Shown here in pieces: positions 35,110 through 43,951 of a DNA stretch of 64,000 bases. The stretch comes from Halostagnicola kamekurae (GTDB lineage: Archaea; Halobacteriota; Halobacteria; Halobacteriales; Natrialbaceae). Numbering within the stretch: the first letter of the stretch is position 1; each line of letters opens with the position of its first letter. Both the position numbers and the translations under genes were made by a program. The notes below the pieces were generated by a model, which saw nothing but the letters and a program-made list of their open reading frames with translations, ran no database searches and was not told where the DNA came from. Location of the stretch: positions 1,116,001-1,180,000 of the forward strand of contig NZ_FOZS01000001.1 of assembly GCF_900116205.1 (NCBI RefSeq), given 5' to 3'.

Positions 35110-36099
35110 TCACTGGGATCCGACGTTTCGGAGCATCGTTTCCGAGCGCTCCCAGACGCGGGAGGTGACGAGTCGAGTGAGCACGAGCAACCCGGTGAGT
35201 TCGACGAGCGTCTGCGTGACGACGACCGACGGGACGATGGCGTACTCCGCCGGGAGCGCGAGCGCAAGCGGCAACACGACCAGCGAGTTACGCGTAACGG
35301 ACGTGAACACGAGCGCCCGACTCTCCCCGTCGGGAAGACGGAGGGCGGTCGCCGCTAGCCGTCCGAGAACGGGCATGAGACACAGGAACGCCACGTAGAC
35401 CGGAACGACGACCGCGATTTGCTCGAGCGAGTCCCGGACGCGGGGCAGTTGCGACGCGATAACGACGAGCAGCGTGGCTCCCATCATCGGAACGGGGAGC
35501 CACCCCATGAGCTCCTCCCACCGGTGGCCAGCGTCGGCGCGCCGGCCCCACAGCTGCGTGAGCCACGCGAGCGTCAGCGGCCCGGCGATGAGAAAGAGAA
35601 ACGCCTCGAGGAACGGCCCCGGCTCGATCGCCGCCGCGATCTCCCGACCCATGAACGCCCAGAGGTATGCCGGCAACAAGAGCAATTGGACGAACATCAA
35701 CACGGGCGTCGTGGCGGTGAGCTGCCCCGCGTCGCCGCCTGCCATGTCCGTGAACGCGATCACGTAGTCGATACAAGGCGTCAGCAACACCATGTAGACG
35801 CCGACGAGGATGACCGGATCGTCCGGGAGCACTCGAGCGAGGCCGAAGACGACGACCGGGACGACGAGGAAGTTCACCGCGAGCGCACCGGCCATGAACC
35901 GCCGGTTCGTAAGCGAGTTCCGGAGTTCGACGAGCGGGATCTCGAGAAACGTCACGTAGAGCAAGACCGCCAGCACGGGATTGATGAGTCGCTCGAGTGC
36001 CGACGCCGTGTCGGGTCGCGTGAGTCCGATGCCGGCTGCAGCGCCGACTGCGAGCGCGTAGACGCCGATCTGGTGGCGTTGCAACCAGCGCTGGTCCAT
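35110..36099 (-). CDS. ACR3/bile-acid-symporter type transporter
   Basis: This 329-residue membrane protein has ten hydrophobic segments and belongs to the BASS superfamily, with an ACR3-like look: LINPVLAVLLYVTFLEIPL and VYMVLLTPCIDYVIAFTDMA, where the Cys corresponds to the transport-site Cys of arsenite exporters. A second half-site VFTSVTRNSLVVLPLALAL is present. It may export arsenite or another oxyanion. No ArsR or ArsC gene is next to it, so the arsenic link is uncertain. Confidence 0.78.
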   Translation of the reverse strand: MDQRWLQRHQIGVYALAVGAAAGIGLTRPDTASALERLINPVLAVLLYVTFLEIPLVELRNSLTNRRFMAGALAVNFLVVPVVVFGLARVLPDDPVILVGVYMVLLTPCIDYVIAFTDMAGGDAGQLTATTPVLMFVQLLLLPAYLWAFMGREIAAAIEPGPFLEAFLFLIAGPLTLAWLTQLWGRRADAGHRWEELMGWLPVPMMGATLLVVIASQLPRVRDSLEQIAVVVPVYVAFLCLMPVLGRLAATALRLPDGESRALVFTSVTRNSLVVLPLALALPAEYAIVPSVVVTQTLVELTGLLVLTRLVTSRVWERSETMLRNVGSQ

Positions 36100-36187
36100 C
36101 TGGTCGACGTTGGTCGATACTGAGGAAGTACCTTTGGATGCTCTCGCGGTTCGCTCGCTGTGTTTGCTCCTAAACCGAGAGGGGACG

Positions 36188-36406
36188 CGCCGAGAGGGAG
36201 ATTTGAACCACGCGAAGACGATCGTTTCGCCGCGCTCGAGCGCTGCGTCTTCTCTCGTTCAAACTCCTCTATACCGTTTTCACGACGACGGACGGCTCGC
36301 TTCGCTCACCGTGGTTGTCGTCGTGAAAAGCGCCGATAGGGAGATTTGAACAACGGCCAGACGTGCTCGCTATCGCTGCGCGCGACTGGTCTCGTTCAAA
36401 TCACCC
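36188..36406. repeat. Two palindromic elements copying the tRNA-Ser 3' end
   Basis: A 21-nt sequence CGCCGAGAGGGAGATTTGAAC at 36188-36208 is identical to 36476-36496, the 3' end of the adjacent tRNA-Ser. A copy with one mismatch is at 36331-36351. Each copy is followed 50-60 nt later by an inverted partner (GTTCAAACTCCTCT at 36257-36270; GTTCAAATCACCC at 36394-36406). Between them lies a further inverted repeat, GTTTTCACGACGAC at 36277-36290 against GTCGTCGTGAAAA at 36317-36329. The array fits repeated att-site remnants or a tRNA-derived palindromic element. Confidence 0.75.
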
Positions 36407-36475
36407 GGTGATCGACTTCCGCTCACGGATGCGAGCACGCGCTACGCGGTGCTCGTCAACTTGTTCGCGGAAGAA

Positions 36476-36560
36476 CGCCGAGAGGGAGATTTGAACTCCC
36501 GTGTCCGTGAGGACAGTAGATTTCGAATCTACCGCCTTGGCCGGGCTAGGCTATCTCGGC
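36476..36560 (-). tRNA. tRNA-Ser (CGA)
   Basis: On the minus strand an 85-nt cloverleaf begins GCCGAGATAGCC and ends CTCTCGGCG. The 7-bp acceptor stem GCCGAGA/TCTCGGC is perfect. The anticodon stem-loop is GTAGATTCGAAATCTAC with anticodon CGA, and a long variable arm (TGTCCTCACGGACAC) marks it as class II, matching serine. The T-arm is CGGGAGTTCAAATCTCCC. No CCA is encoded. Confidence 0.93.
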
Positions 36561-36678
36561 TCACCTCGTAGTATCCGGCTAACGTTTTTACGGGTTTCGA
36601 TTTTTCGCTCGAGGTGTTCCCGCGCCGACGTGACAAATAAACAGAAAAGCTTTGAGCGTTCCGTCGCTGCATACCGCT

Positions 36679-37629
36679 ATGGATCTCACACAGGCGAGCG
36701 CGGAGTGCGAGTCGGTTCTCGAGGAGATCGGCGACGCGGTCATCTGCGAGCGAGACTTTCTCGAGACGATCCTCGTCGGCGTCGTCGGACGGGGACACGT
36801 CCTGCTCGAGGACGTCCCCGGGACGGGAAAGACCCTGACCGCCCGCAGCGTCGCCACCGCGCTCGGGCTCTCGTTCTCGCGCATTCAGTTTACCCCCGAC
36901 CTCCTGCCCGCCGACGTCACCGGCACGCACGTGTTCAACGAACGCGAGCGCGAGTTCGAGTTCAACGAAGGCCCGATCTTCGCGAACATCGTCCTCGCCG
37001 ATGAGATCAATCGCGCGCCGCCGAAAACCCAGGCCGCGTTGCTCGAGGCGATGGAGGAGGGACAGGTCACCACCGACGGCGAAACGCGGCAGTTGCCACA
37101 GCCGTTTTTCGTCATCGCGACCCAGAACCCCGTCGAGCAGGAAGGCACCTTTCAGCTTCCGGAGGCGCAGGTCGATCGCTTCCTCGTCAAGACGTCGATG
37201 GGGTATCCGGACGAAGACGGCGAGAGAGAGCTGCTCCGACGGCGAGCCAGCCGGGACGATATGAGCCCGAGCGTCGATCCGGTGTTGGAGCCAGAAACCG
37301 TCTCGGCGATCCGCGACGTTCCCGAATCGGTTCGCGTCGACGAGGACCTCCTCGAGTACGTCGTCGCGCTCGTCCGTGAGACGCGATCGGACGGTCGAGT
37401 CGAAGTCGGCGTCTCCCCGCGGGGGACCCAGCGCCTGTTCGAGGCCGCCCGCGCTCGCGCGACCCTCGCGGGTCGCGAGTACGTCACGCCGGACGACATC
37501 AAGCGCGTGGCCGAACCAGTGCTCGCGCATCGACTCGTTCTCACCCCCGACGCGACCGTCAACGGCGTCGAAAAGTCGGCGATCGTCGAGAGCGTCCTCG
37601 AGTCCGTCCCGGTTCCGACCCTCGAGTGA
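36679..37629 (+). CDS. MoxR-family AAA+ ATPase
   Basis: This 316-residue ATPase has Walker A LLEDVPGTGKTLTAR, Walker B IVLADEINRAPPKTQ, and sensor IATQNPVEQEGTFQLPEAQ, typical of MoxR chaperone-like ATPases. These usually work with a DUF58/VWA protein to activate or insert complexes. No DUF58 or VWA gene follows here, so it is an orphan copy. Start at the ATG at 36679 (MDLTQASAECE). The stop is followed by TTTTGTTTTCG, a likely terminator near 37643. Confidence 0.87.
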   Translation: MDLTQASAECESVLEEIGDAVICERDFLETILVGVVGRGHVLLEDVPGTGKTLTARSVATALGLSFSRIQFTPDLLPADVTGTHVFNEREREFEFNEGPIFANIVLADEINRAPPKTQAALLEAMEEGQVTTDGETRQLPQPFFVIATQNPVEQEGTFQLPEAQVDRFLVKTSMGYPDEDGERELLRRRASRDDMSPSVDPVLEPETVSAIRDVPESVRVDEDLLEYVVALVRETRSDGRVEVGVSPRGTQRLFEAARARATLAGREYVTPDDIKRVAEPVLAHRLVLTPDATVNGVEKSAIVESVLESVPVPTLE

Positions 37630-37639
37630 GGCGCTCACA

Positions 37640-37655
37640 ACCGTTTTGTTTTCGA
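37640..37655 (+). terminator. T-rich stop after the MoxR gene
   Basis: CCGTTTTGTTTTCG shortly after the MoxR stop codon has two T4 runs and fits an archaeal T-rich terminator. Confidence 0.35.
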
Positions 37656-37773
37656 TGATCGACGCCAGTCAAGTTGCGGTCGCCTCGCAGAGCGCGGCGC
37701 TCACCTCGAGTTTCGGCCACTGAAACTCACTTACCGTGGGGATAGGAATCAGCGCTCATCAGTCAGTTAAGGT

Positions 37774-39471
37774 ATGACTAGATGGAGTCGACGATCGGTG
37801 TTGGGTGCCGGCAGCGCGTTCGTAGCGAGCGGGTTGCTCGCTCCGATCGGTGCCAGCGTTGCGAGCGCACAGTCGTCCGACGGAACGGTGCCAGCGGCCG
37901 ACGGCTGGTCGTCCTATCACGGCGGCCCCGGAAATACAGCGTCCGTGCCGGCAGACGAGCCGATCCCCGAACCCGGAGCAGTCGCCTGGTCGTACGGCGA
38001 AGAAGGCGACATCGCCGTCGTCGACGGGACGGTGTACCTCCGGACGAGCAACGAGGTCCACGCGATCGACGACGAGACGGGCGAAGCGCTGTGGGTTGGC
38101 GGGGAAATTGGCGCAGACGGGACCCCCGCAGTAGCGGGAGAAAGCGTCTTCGTCGGCGGCGAGCAGTTGACCGCCCTCGAGTCCGATACCGGCGACGTGC
38201 GCTGGCGAGAACAGTTCGACGACGGGGCGACCGTTCCCGACCCCACCGTCGCCTACGAGTTGGTGTACGTCGTCGTCGAAGACACCCTCTACGCGTTCGA
38301 CGCGGCAGACGGTTCGATCGCCTGGGAGCGATCGACGGTCCAACTCGAGACGGCAACCGATTCCGAGGAACTGCCTTTCGAGCCGATTCCGGTGGCCGCC
38401 GCGAACGAGCTCGTATACGCGGCGGTCGGTGACGCCGGCTTCGTCGCGCTCGATGCGACGACGGGCGAACGCGAGTGGTCGCACTGGTGGGAGTACTCGA
38501 GCGATCCTCACGGCTACCTCGTGGCGACGGGCGAGCACCTCTACACCGGAGACATCTCGGACGCGGCCGAAAATCCGGTCCTCGACGCGAAGACGGGCGA
38601 ACGGGTCGCCAACATCTCGTTTCGATTTCCGCTGGCTGTGACCGACGACGTTCGGGCCAGAACGAACCGACACAGCATGCAAGTGACACACTACGAAACC
38701 GATAAGAGCTGGTCGATCGGCGGCTCGGTCGACCAGTGGGGCCGACCCGTGATCGTCGGCGAAACAGTCGTCGTCCCCTCGCATCTGATGGCCGACGAAC
38801 CGGCGATATTCGCGTTCGATATCGCGGACGGAAGCCGTCGCTGGGCGTTCGGCGTCGGGGAGTTCGACATCAACACGCTCGACGAACTGAACTGGCCGAG
38901 CGACTCGTTCGTCACGACCGAGGAGACGGTTTACATTACCAGCCCCAACCAGGTCGTCGCGATACGGCCGTCCAACGGCGAGGAACGCGAAACAGACTCG
39001 ACGGACGCGGAGGACGAAAACGCGGGACCTGACGGCAGCGGGGAAAACGCGACCGACGAGCGCGTCGACGGCGGCGCGAACGGGGATAACGGAACCGACG
39101 ATGAGGTGACGGACCTCGAGGACATCATCGAATCAGAGACCGAAACGACCGGTTCCGAGAACGCGAGCGGACCAACGAACGCGTCGAACCGCTCGAGCGG
39201 GACGGCTGCAAACGGGAGTGAAGGGGGGATAACCGGCGGCGACGAGAGCGCGAACGAGTCGCCGCCCGCGAGTTCGAACGCGTCCGGCGAAGGCGGCGCA
39301 AACGGTTCCAACGGTGGAGACGGGGTTGGTGCCGCGAGCGACGATACCCCCGGGTTCACCGGCGGTGCCGGACTCGTCGGCGGCGGCCTCGCACTCGAGT
39401 GGCTCCGCCGTCGCAGTAGAACCGACGACTCGACGGCGGAAACCGAACGGGCCGCGAACTCAGACGATTGA
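37774..39471 (+). CDS. Exported PQQ-type beta-propeller with PGF-CTERM-like anchor
   Basis: This 565-residue protein has a Tat signal (RRSVLGAGSAFVASGLLAPI), then PQQ-enzyme-like propeller repeats each with an A-x-D-x-x-T/D-G-x-x-x-W core (AIDDETGEALW, ALESDTGDVRW, AFDAADGSIAW, ALDATTGEREW). A 130-residue Asn/Gly/Ser/Asp-rich linker with many N-x-S/T sites follows, and it ends in TPGFTGGAGLVGGGLALEWL and a basic tail, like PGF-CTERM sorting signals cut by archaeosortase A. It is probably a lipid-anchored, glycosylated surface protein. The catalytic role of the propeller is unknown; no quinone-site residues can be claimed. Confidence 0.82.
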   Translation: MTRWSRRSVLGAGSAFVASGLLAPIGASVASAQSSDGTVPAADGWSSYHGGPGNTASVPADEPIPEPGAVAWSYGEEGDIAVVDGTVYLRTSNEVHAIDDETGEALWVGGEIGADGTPAVAGESVFVGGEQLTALESDTGDVRWREQFDDGATVPDPTVAYELVYVVVEDTLYAFDAADGSIAWERSTVQLETATDSEELPFEPIPVAAANELVYAAVGDAGFVALDATTGEREWSHWWEYSSDPHGYLVATGEHLYTGDISDAAENPVLDAKTGERVANISFRFPLAVTDDVRARTNRHSMQVTHYETDKSWSIGGSVDQWGRPVIVGETVVVPSHLMADEPAIFAFDIADGSRRWAFGVGEFDINTLDELNWPSDSFVTTEETVYITSPNQVVAIRPSNGEERETDSTDAEDENAGPDGSGENATDERVDGGANGDNGTDDEVTDLEDIIESETETTGSENASGPTNASNRSSGTAANGSEGGITGGDESANESPPASSNASGEGGANGSNGGDGVGAASDDTPGFTGGAGLVGGGLALEWLRRRSRTDDSTAETERAANSDD

Positions 39472-39523
39472 TTGAATGAGCCGCCGAGTCAGATGATCGA
39501 CGATCACTGAACTGATCGGCGAA

Positions 39524-42214
39524 TTATCCGGTGTTTTTCATTCCGGCCGCGATTCCCTTGACAGTCAGTCTGAGCGTTCGCTCCTCGACGTCGGTTCTGT
39601 GGGATTGATCCAGCAGGTACGTCTGTAGCACGTTCAACGGATCGACGTAGGGGTTCCGTCGCTCCAAGTTCTCGCCGAGCCAGTCGCGAGTGTGTAACTG
39701 GTCGCGCCGACCGATCGTCGTGACGTACTCGGCGGCTTGCTCGTACTCGTCGCTGAGGCGGGAGAAGAACTCCTCGCGCAGCTCCTCGTCGGCGAGATCG
39801 GCGTACTCCGCGGCGATCTCGAGTTCGGTTCGCGACAGCGAGAGCGCGGCGTTGTCGAGCGTCGAGCGGAAGAACGGCCACTCGTCGTACATCTCCTGGA
39901 GCGTCTCCATCGAGCCGCCCTCGTCCAGGTACGCGCTCACCCCCGCGGCGATCGCGTACCAGCCGGGGAGGATACACCGCGACTGGGTCCACGAGAAGAC
40001 CCACGGGATCGCCCGCAGGTCCTCGACCGTCCGCTCGCTACTTCGGGAAGCGGGCCGCGAGCCCAGGTCCAGATCCTCGATGACGGTGATCGGCGTCGCC
40101 TGTTCGAAGTACTGGACGAAGCCGTCGCTCTCTAAGAGGTCGCGATACTCCCGTCGCGCGGCGGTCGCCATGGTCTCCATGGCCTCGAACCACTCCTCGC
40201 GGATCTCCTCTTCGGGCTGGTTAATCGCGTTTCGGCGCGCGCGAAGCTGGGCGTTTAACATCTGCTCGATGTTTCGCTCGGCGATGCGCGGGTTGCCGTA
40301 CTTCTCGGCGATCGCCTCGCCCTGTTCGGTGAACTTGACCTGCCCCGTCACGGTGCTGTTCGGCAGCGCCAGCAACGCCTCGTTCATCGGGCCGCCACCC
40401 CGAGAGATCGAGCCGCCGCGGCCGTGGAACAGCCGCATCGTCACGTCGTAATCGTCGCAGATCTCACCCAGTCGGCGTTGGTTCTTATACAGCGACCAGT
40501 TCGCCGCCAGGAAGCCGTTCTCCTTGTTCGAGTCCGAGTACCCCAGCATGATCTCCTGGGTTCGCCCGCGGGCTTTCAGGGCCTGGGCGTAGGCCTCGTT
40601 CTCGAAGAGCGTCCCCATGATGCGGCGGGCACCCGAGAGGGCGTACTCGGTCTCGAGCAGCGGGACGATGTCGATGCCGCAGTGTTCGGGCAGCGAGACG
40701 ATGCCCGACTGATCGGCCAGAAAGAGCACTTCGAGGACGTGGCTCGGTTCGTCGGTCATCGAAATGGCGTAGGTGTCGATCGCCTCGACGCCGTACTCGG
40801 TCTGCCAGTCCGCGAGTTCGTCGAAGAGGGTGAGCACGCGCGTCGAAGCGTCCGAGAGGTCTTCGACGGCCTCGAGGTCGATCACCGTCTCGTCTTGCAA
40901 GACGGCGTCAGTGAGGAACTCGACGCGCTCGTCCTCCGAGAGCCCGCGGTAGTCGATCCCCTCGCGCTCGAGGGCCTCGGCGATGGCGTCGGTGTGTTTC
41001 GCCTGGTGTTCGCGGAGGTCGAGACTGGCAAGTGAGAAGCCGAACGTCTCGACCTGCCGGAGAATCGGGTCCACGTGGGCCTCGACGACGGTTTCCGCGC
41101 CGTTTTCTCGCAGGCTGGTGGCGATCAACTCGAGGTCGCCCAGGAGTTCGTCGGCGTCCGAATACCCGCCCGGACGGACGTCACCGACCCGGTCGAGTCG
41201 CTCGCGCATCAGCTTCAACTTCTGTCGGTAGGGTTCGCCCGGATACCGGGTCTCCGCGGTCTGTGCGCTGCCGGGCAGGCGCTCGCGGTCGGTTTCGAGG
41301 CTCGCCTCGAAGGGGCCGTCGACCTCGAGGCGGCTGCCGTCCTGACTCAGGACGCCGGACAGGCGTTTGAGCTGTTCGCGGTACCGCTCTAAGACGACCG
41401 AGCGCTGGCGCTCTAAGGTGTTCGCGGTGACTTCTGGGGTCACGTAGGGGTTGCCGTCGCGGTCGCTGCCGGCCCACGACCGGAACTCGAACAGCTTCGG
41501 CAGGTCGACGTCCCCCTCGAGTTCCTCCTCGAGCGCGACGCCGAACTCGTCGTAGACTTCGCCGACGACGTCGAAGAGGGTGTTCTCGAGGTACCACTGC
41601 ACGTTTCGGGCCTCGTCTTCGGGCTCGGGCTGGCGTTTGCGAACCTGCGGCGTCTGCCAGAGGCTCGTCACCTCCGCGTCGACGTCGCGCCAGACCTGGC
41701 TTCGCTCCTTGTCGGTCAGGAGCCGTTCGTCGAGCGTCTCGAGGTGGTTCGCGACCGCCCGGAGCTTGGATTTGACGGTTTTCCGCCGCGCTTCGGTCGG
41801 GTGCGCGGTGAACGTCGGTTCGATGAGCACGTCGTCGAGGATCTGCTGTGCGGTCTCGAGATCCTCCTCGCCGAGCTCCTCGGCGACCATCTCGAGGCTG
41901 TCCGCGAGCGAGCCCTCCTGTGATCCCTCTCGGATCGACCGGACTCGCTCTCGCTCCTCGGCGAGGTTGATCAGTTCGAAGTACGTCGTAAACGCGCGGG
42001 CGACGATCCGCTGTTGGTGGGGCGAGAGCCCCTCGAGTTCGGAGATCAGCGGATCCCGACTCTCGAGATCGCCGGAGCGGTACTCGATCGCGGTCTGTCG
42101 ACACGATTCGACCGTGTCGAACGCCCGCCGTGAGGTCTGTTGCTCGAGGACGTCACCGAGCAGTGCACCCAGCTCGCGCACGTCCTGTCGGACGTCCCTG
42201 TTGTGCAGGTCCAT
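39524..42214 (-). CDS. ppc: Phosphoenolpyruvate carboxylase
   Basis: This 896-residue enzyme carboxylates PEP to oxaloacetate. The catalytic segments are FTAHPTEARRKTVKSKL (first His motif), FRSWAGSDRDGNPYVT and FHGRGGSISRGGGP (Arg/Gly loop). The protein ends FTVKG-like at LRLTVKGIAAGMKNTG, the normal PEPC C-terminus. Start at the ATG at 42214; upstream in-frame residues up to 42391 lie in AT-rich promoter DNA and are not protein-like. The length matches the bacterial-type enzyme found in haloarchaea. Confidence 0.93.
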   Translation of the reverse strand: MDLHNRDVRQDVRELGALLGDVLEQQTSRRAFDTVESCRQTAIEYRSGDLESRDPLISELEGLSPHQQRIVARAFTTYFELINLAEERERVRSIREGSQEGSLADSLEMVAEELGEEDLETAQQILDDVLIEPTFTAHPTEARRKTVKSKLRAVANHLETLDERLLTDKERSQVWRDVDAEVTSLWQTPQVRKRQPEPEDEARNVQWYLENTLFDVVGEVYDEFGVALEEELEGDVDLPKLFEFRSWAGSDRDGNPYVTPEVTANTLERQRSVVLERYREQLKRLSGVLSQDGSRLEVDGPFEASLETDRERLPGSAQTAETRYPGEPYRQKLKLMRERLDRVGDVRPGGYSDADELLGDLELIATSLRENGAETVVEAHVDPILRQVETFGFSLASLDLREHQAKHTDAIAEALEREGIDYRGLSEDERVEFLTDAVLQDETVIDLEAVEDLSDASTRVLTLFDELADWQTEYGVEAIDTYAISMTDEPSHVLEVLFLADQSGIVSLPEHCGIDIVPLLETEYALSGARRIMGTLFENEAYAQALKARGRTQEIMLGYSDSNKENGFLAANWSLYKNQRRLGEICDDYDVTMRLFHGRGGSISRGGGPMNEALLALPNSTVTGQVKFTEQGEAIAEKYGNPRIAERNIEQMLNAQLRARRNAINQPEEEIREEWFEAMETMATAARREYRDLLESDGFVQYFEQATPITVIEDLDLGSRPASRSSERTVEDLRAIPWVFSWTQSRCILPGWYAIAAGVSAYLDEGGSMETLQEMYDEWPFFRSTLDNAALSLSRTELEIAAEYADLADEELREEFFSRLSDEYEQAAEYVTTIGRRDQLHTRDWLGENLERRNPYVDPLNVLQTYLLDQSHRTDVEERTLRLTVKGIAAGMKNTG

Positions 42215-42616
42215 AACATGGTTGTGATCCTCCCCCTTGAAAAAGTCGATGGAATTGAAATCTTTACTACGATTATTGTTTGTACGGTCATTCGTCGATC
42301 GTCGAATATATGGTGCTGTGGGTGATACCTTCTCAAATCCCGTTATATGTGTTTTAGAGTTATTTCGAACAGTCTTCAGAATTGGCTGCAAAACGATTGT
42401 TGTTTATTATGTTATTTATTGTTGTACTCAATAGCGGACAAACAGCGAGTGCGTTCATTCGAAGCGTTCGGACCGAGCGGGTGACCGCGGCGCTGACGGG
42501 ACGCCGGTGTCGTCCCGTCGAACGCGTTGGAGTTCCAACGTCCAGCCGCCGAACGTATCGCGCGTGTCCCATTATCGTCCGTATAAGCAAAAACTCGGTG
42601 TGCTCATCGTGAGTCA
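42215..42616. promoter_or_regulatory. AT-rich divergent promoter region (ppc / nucleotidylyltransferase)
   Basis: The stretch is AT-rich, mainly at 42245-42430. A TATA-like GTATAAGC at 42581-42588 lies about 33 nt before the sugar nucleotidylyltransferase ATG at 42617. No gene is seen. Confidence 0.5.
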
Positions 42617-43798
42617 ATGCAAACGATCGTTCTCGCTGCGGGGCAGGGCACTCGAATGCGGCCGCTTACGGAATCGCTGCCGAAGCCGATGCTGCCGGTC
42701 GCCGACGGTTCGCTGGTCGAACACAACATGCGGGCGGCGGTTGCGGCGGGCACAGACGAGTTGATTCTCGTGGTCGGCTACGAGGGTGAGACGGTCCGCG
42801 ACGCGTTCGGCGACACGTTCGAGGGCGTGCCAGTCCGGTACGCGACACAGGATTCTCAGGAGGGGACCGCCGACGCGCTCCGGGCCGCGAGTGCGCACGT
42901 CGACGGACCCTTCGCCGTCTTGAACGGGGATATCGTCTACCGTCAGGAATCGCTCGCGGCGCTGTTCGAGGCGGCCCCGAGCGTCGGTTCGACGCGCGTT
43001 TCGAACCCCTCCAACTACGGGATTCTCGACGTGGTCGACGGCACCGTCACCGGCATCGTCGAAAAGCCGGCCGACCCGCCGGGGAACCTCGCGAACGCCG
43101 GCGCGTACGTCTTTCCCGAGCGGGCGCTCGAGCATCTCGATGTTCCCAAGAGCGAGCGCGGCGAGTTCGAGATCACCGACATCCTCGCTCGAGTGATCGA
43201 CGACGTCGCGGTCGGTCACGTCGAACTCGACGACTGGCTCGATGTCGGCCGCCCCTGGGAGCTGCTCGAGGCGAACGAGTGGAAGCTGGGACAGCTCGAG
43301 ACGGCAGTCAACGGGACGGTCAGCCCGGACGCCGAACTCTCCGGTCCGGTCGTCGTCGAGGAGGGCGCGACTGTCCGATCCGGGGTCGTCGTCGAGGGGC
43401 CGGCGCTGATTCGATCCGGCGCGACCGTCGGACCGAACGCCTACGTCCGCGGGGCAACACTGATCGACGAAGGGGCGTCCGTCGGCCATGCGGTCGAGAT
43501 CAAAAACAGCGTCCTGATGGCGGGCGCGAGCGTCAATCACCTCTCGTACGTCGGCGACAGCGTCGTCGGCCGCGACGCGAACCTCGGTGCCGGAACGACG
43601 GTCGCGAACCTCAGACACGACGAGCGCCCGGTGACGATGACGGTTTCGGGCGATCCGGTCTCGACCGACCGCCGAAAGTTCGGCGTCGTCCTCGGCGACA
43701 GGGTCAAGACGGGGATCAACACCAGTCTGAACGCCGGCGTCTCGCTCTCGGAGGGAGCGACGACGACCCCCGGCGAAACCGTCACGTTCGATCGATAA
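42617..43798 (+). CDS. GlmU-like sugar-1-phosphate nucleotidylyltransferase/acetyltransferase
   Basis: This 393-residue protein has an N-terminal nucleotidyltransferase domain (IVLAAGQGTRMRPLTESLP, then KPMLPVADG and a VLNGDIVY metal site) and a C-terminal left-handed beta-helix of hexapeptide repeats (about residues 230-390; VVVEGPALIRSGATVG and SVGHAVEIKNSVLM). This is the archaeal two-domain form that makes UDP-GlcNAc or related UDP-sugars. Its gene is followed, 153 nt later, by a phosphoglucosamine-mutase-like gene, which supplies its substrate. Confidence 0.88.
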   Translation: MQTIVLAAGQGTRMRPLTESLPKPMLPVADGSLVEHNMRAAVAAGTDELILVVGYEGETVRDAFGDTFEGVPVRYATQDSQEGTADALRAASAHVDGPFAVLNGDIVYRQESLAALFEAAPSVGSTRVSNPSNYGILDVVDGTVTGIVEKPADPPGNLANAGAYVFPERALEHLDVPKSERGEFEITDILARVIDDVAVGHVELDDWLDVGRPWELLEANEWKLGQLETAVNGTVSPDAELSGPVVVEEGATVRSGVVVEGPALIRSGATVGPNAYVRGATLIDEGASVGHAVEIKNSVLMAGASVNHLSYVGDSVVGRDANLGAGTTVANLRHDERPVTMTVSGDPVSTDRRKFGVVLGDRVKTGINTSLNAGVSLSEGATTTPGETVTFDR

Positions 43799-43891
43799 CG
43801 GGCCGATATCCGCCGGAGTGTACATCTCGGCGTGAAGAACTCGAGGACCCTTTTCTGCATCCGACTCGAGACCGGTGACACGACCATCGTT

Positions 43892-43932
43892 CGCCGGTTC
43901 GACTCTCTTAGTACCTTCATAGTAAACCGGCG
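43892..43932 (+). promoter_or_regulatory. Inverted repeat straddling the phosphomutase promoter
   Basis: CGCCGGTT at 43892-43899 and its reverse complement AACCGGCG at 43925-43932 surround the probable TATA-like TTCATAGTAAA (43917-43927), which is about 30 nt before the ATG at 43952. The position suggests an operator, but the repeat is short. Confidence 0.3.
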
Positions 43933-43951
43933 ATAGACGAACGACCACGCC

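Noticed and set aside
36110-36349. 79-codon frame near the tRNA
   Set aside because: It is made of the palindromic tRNA-end repeats and shows no protein character.
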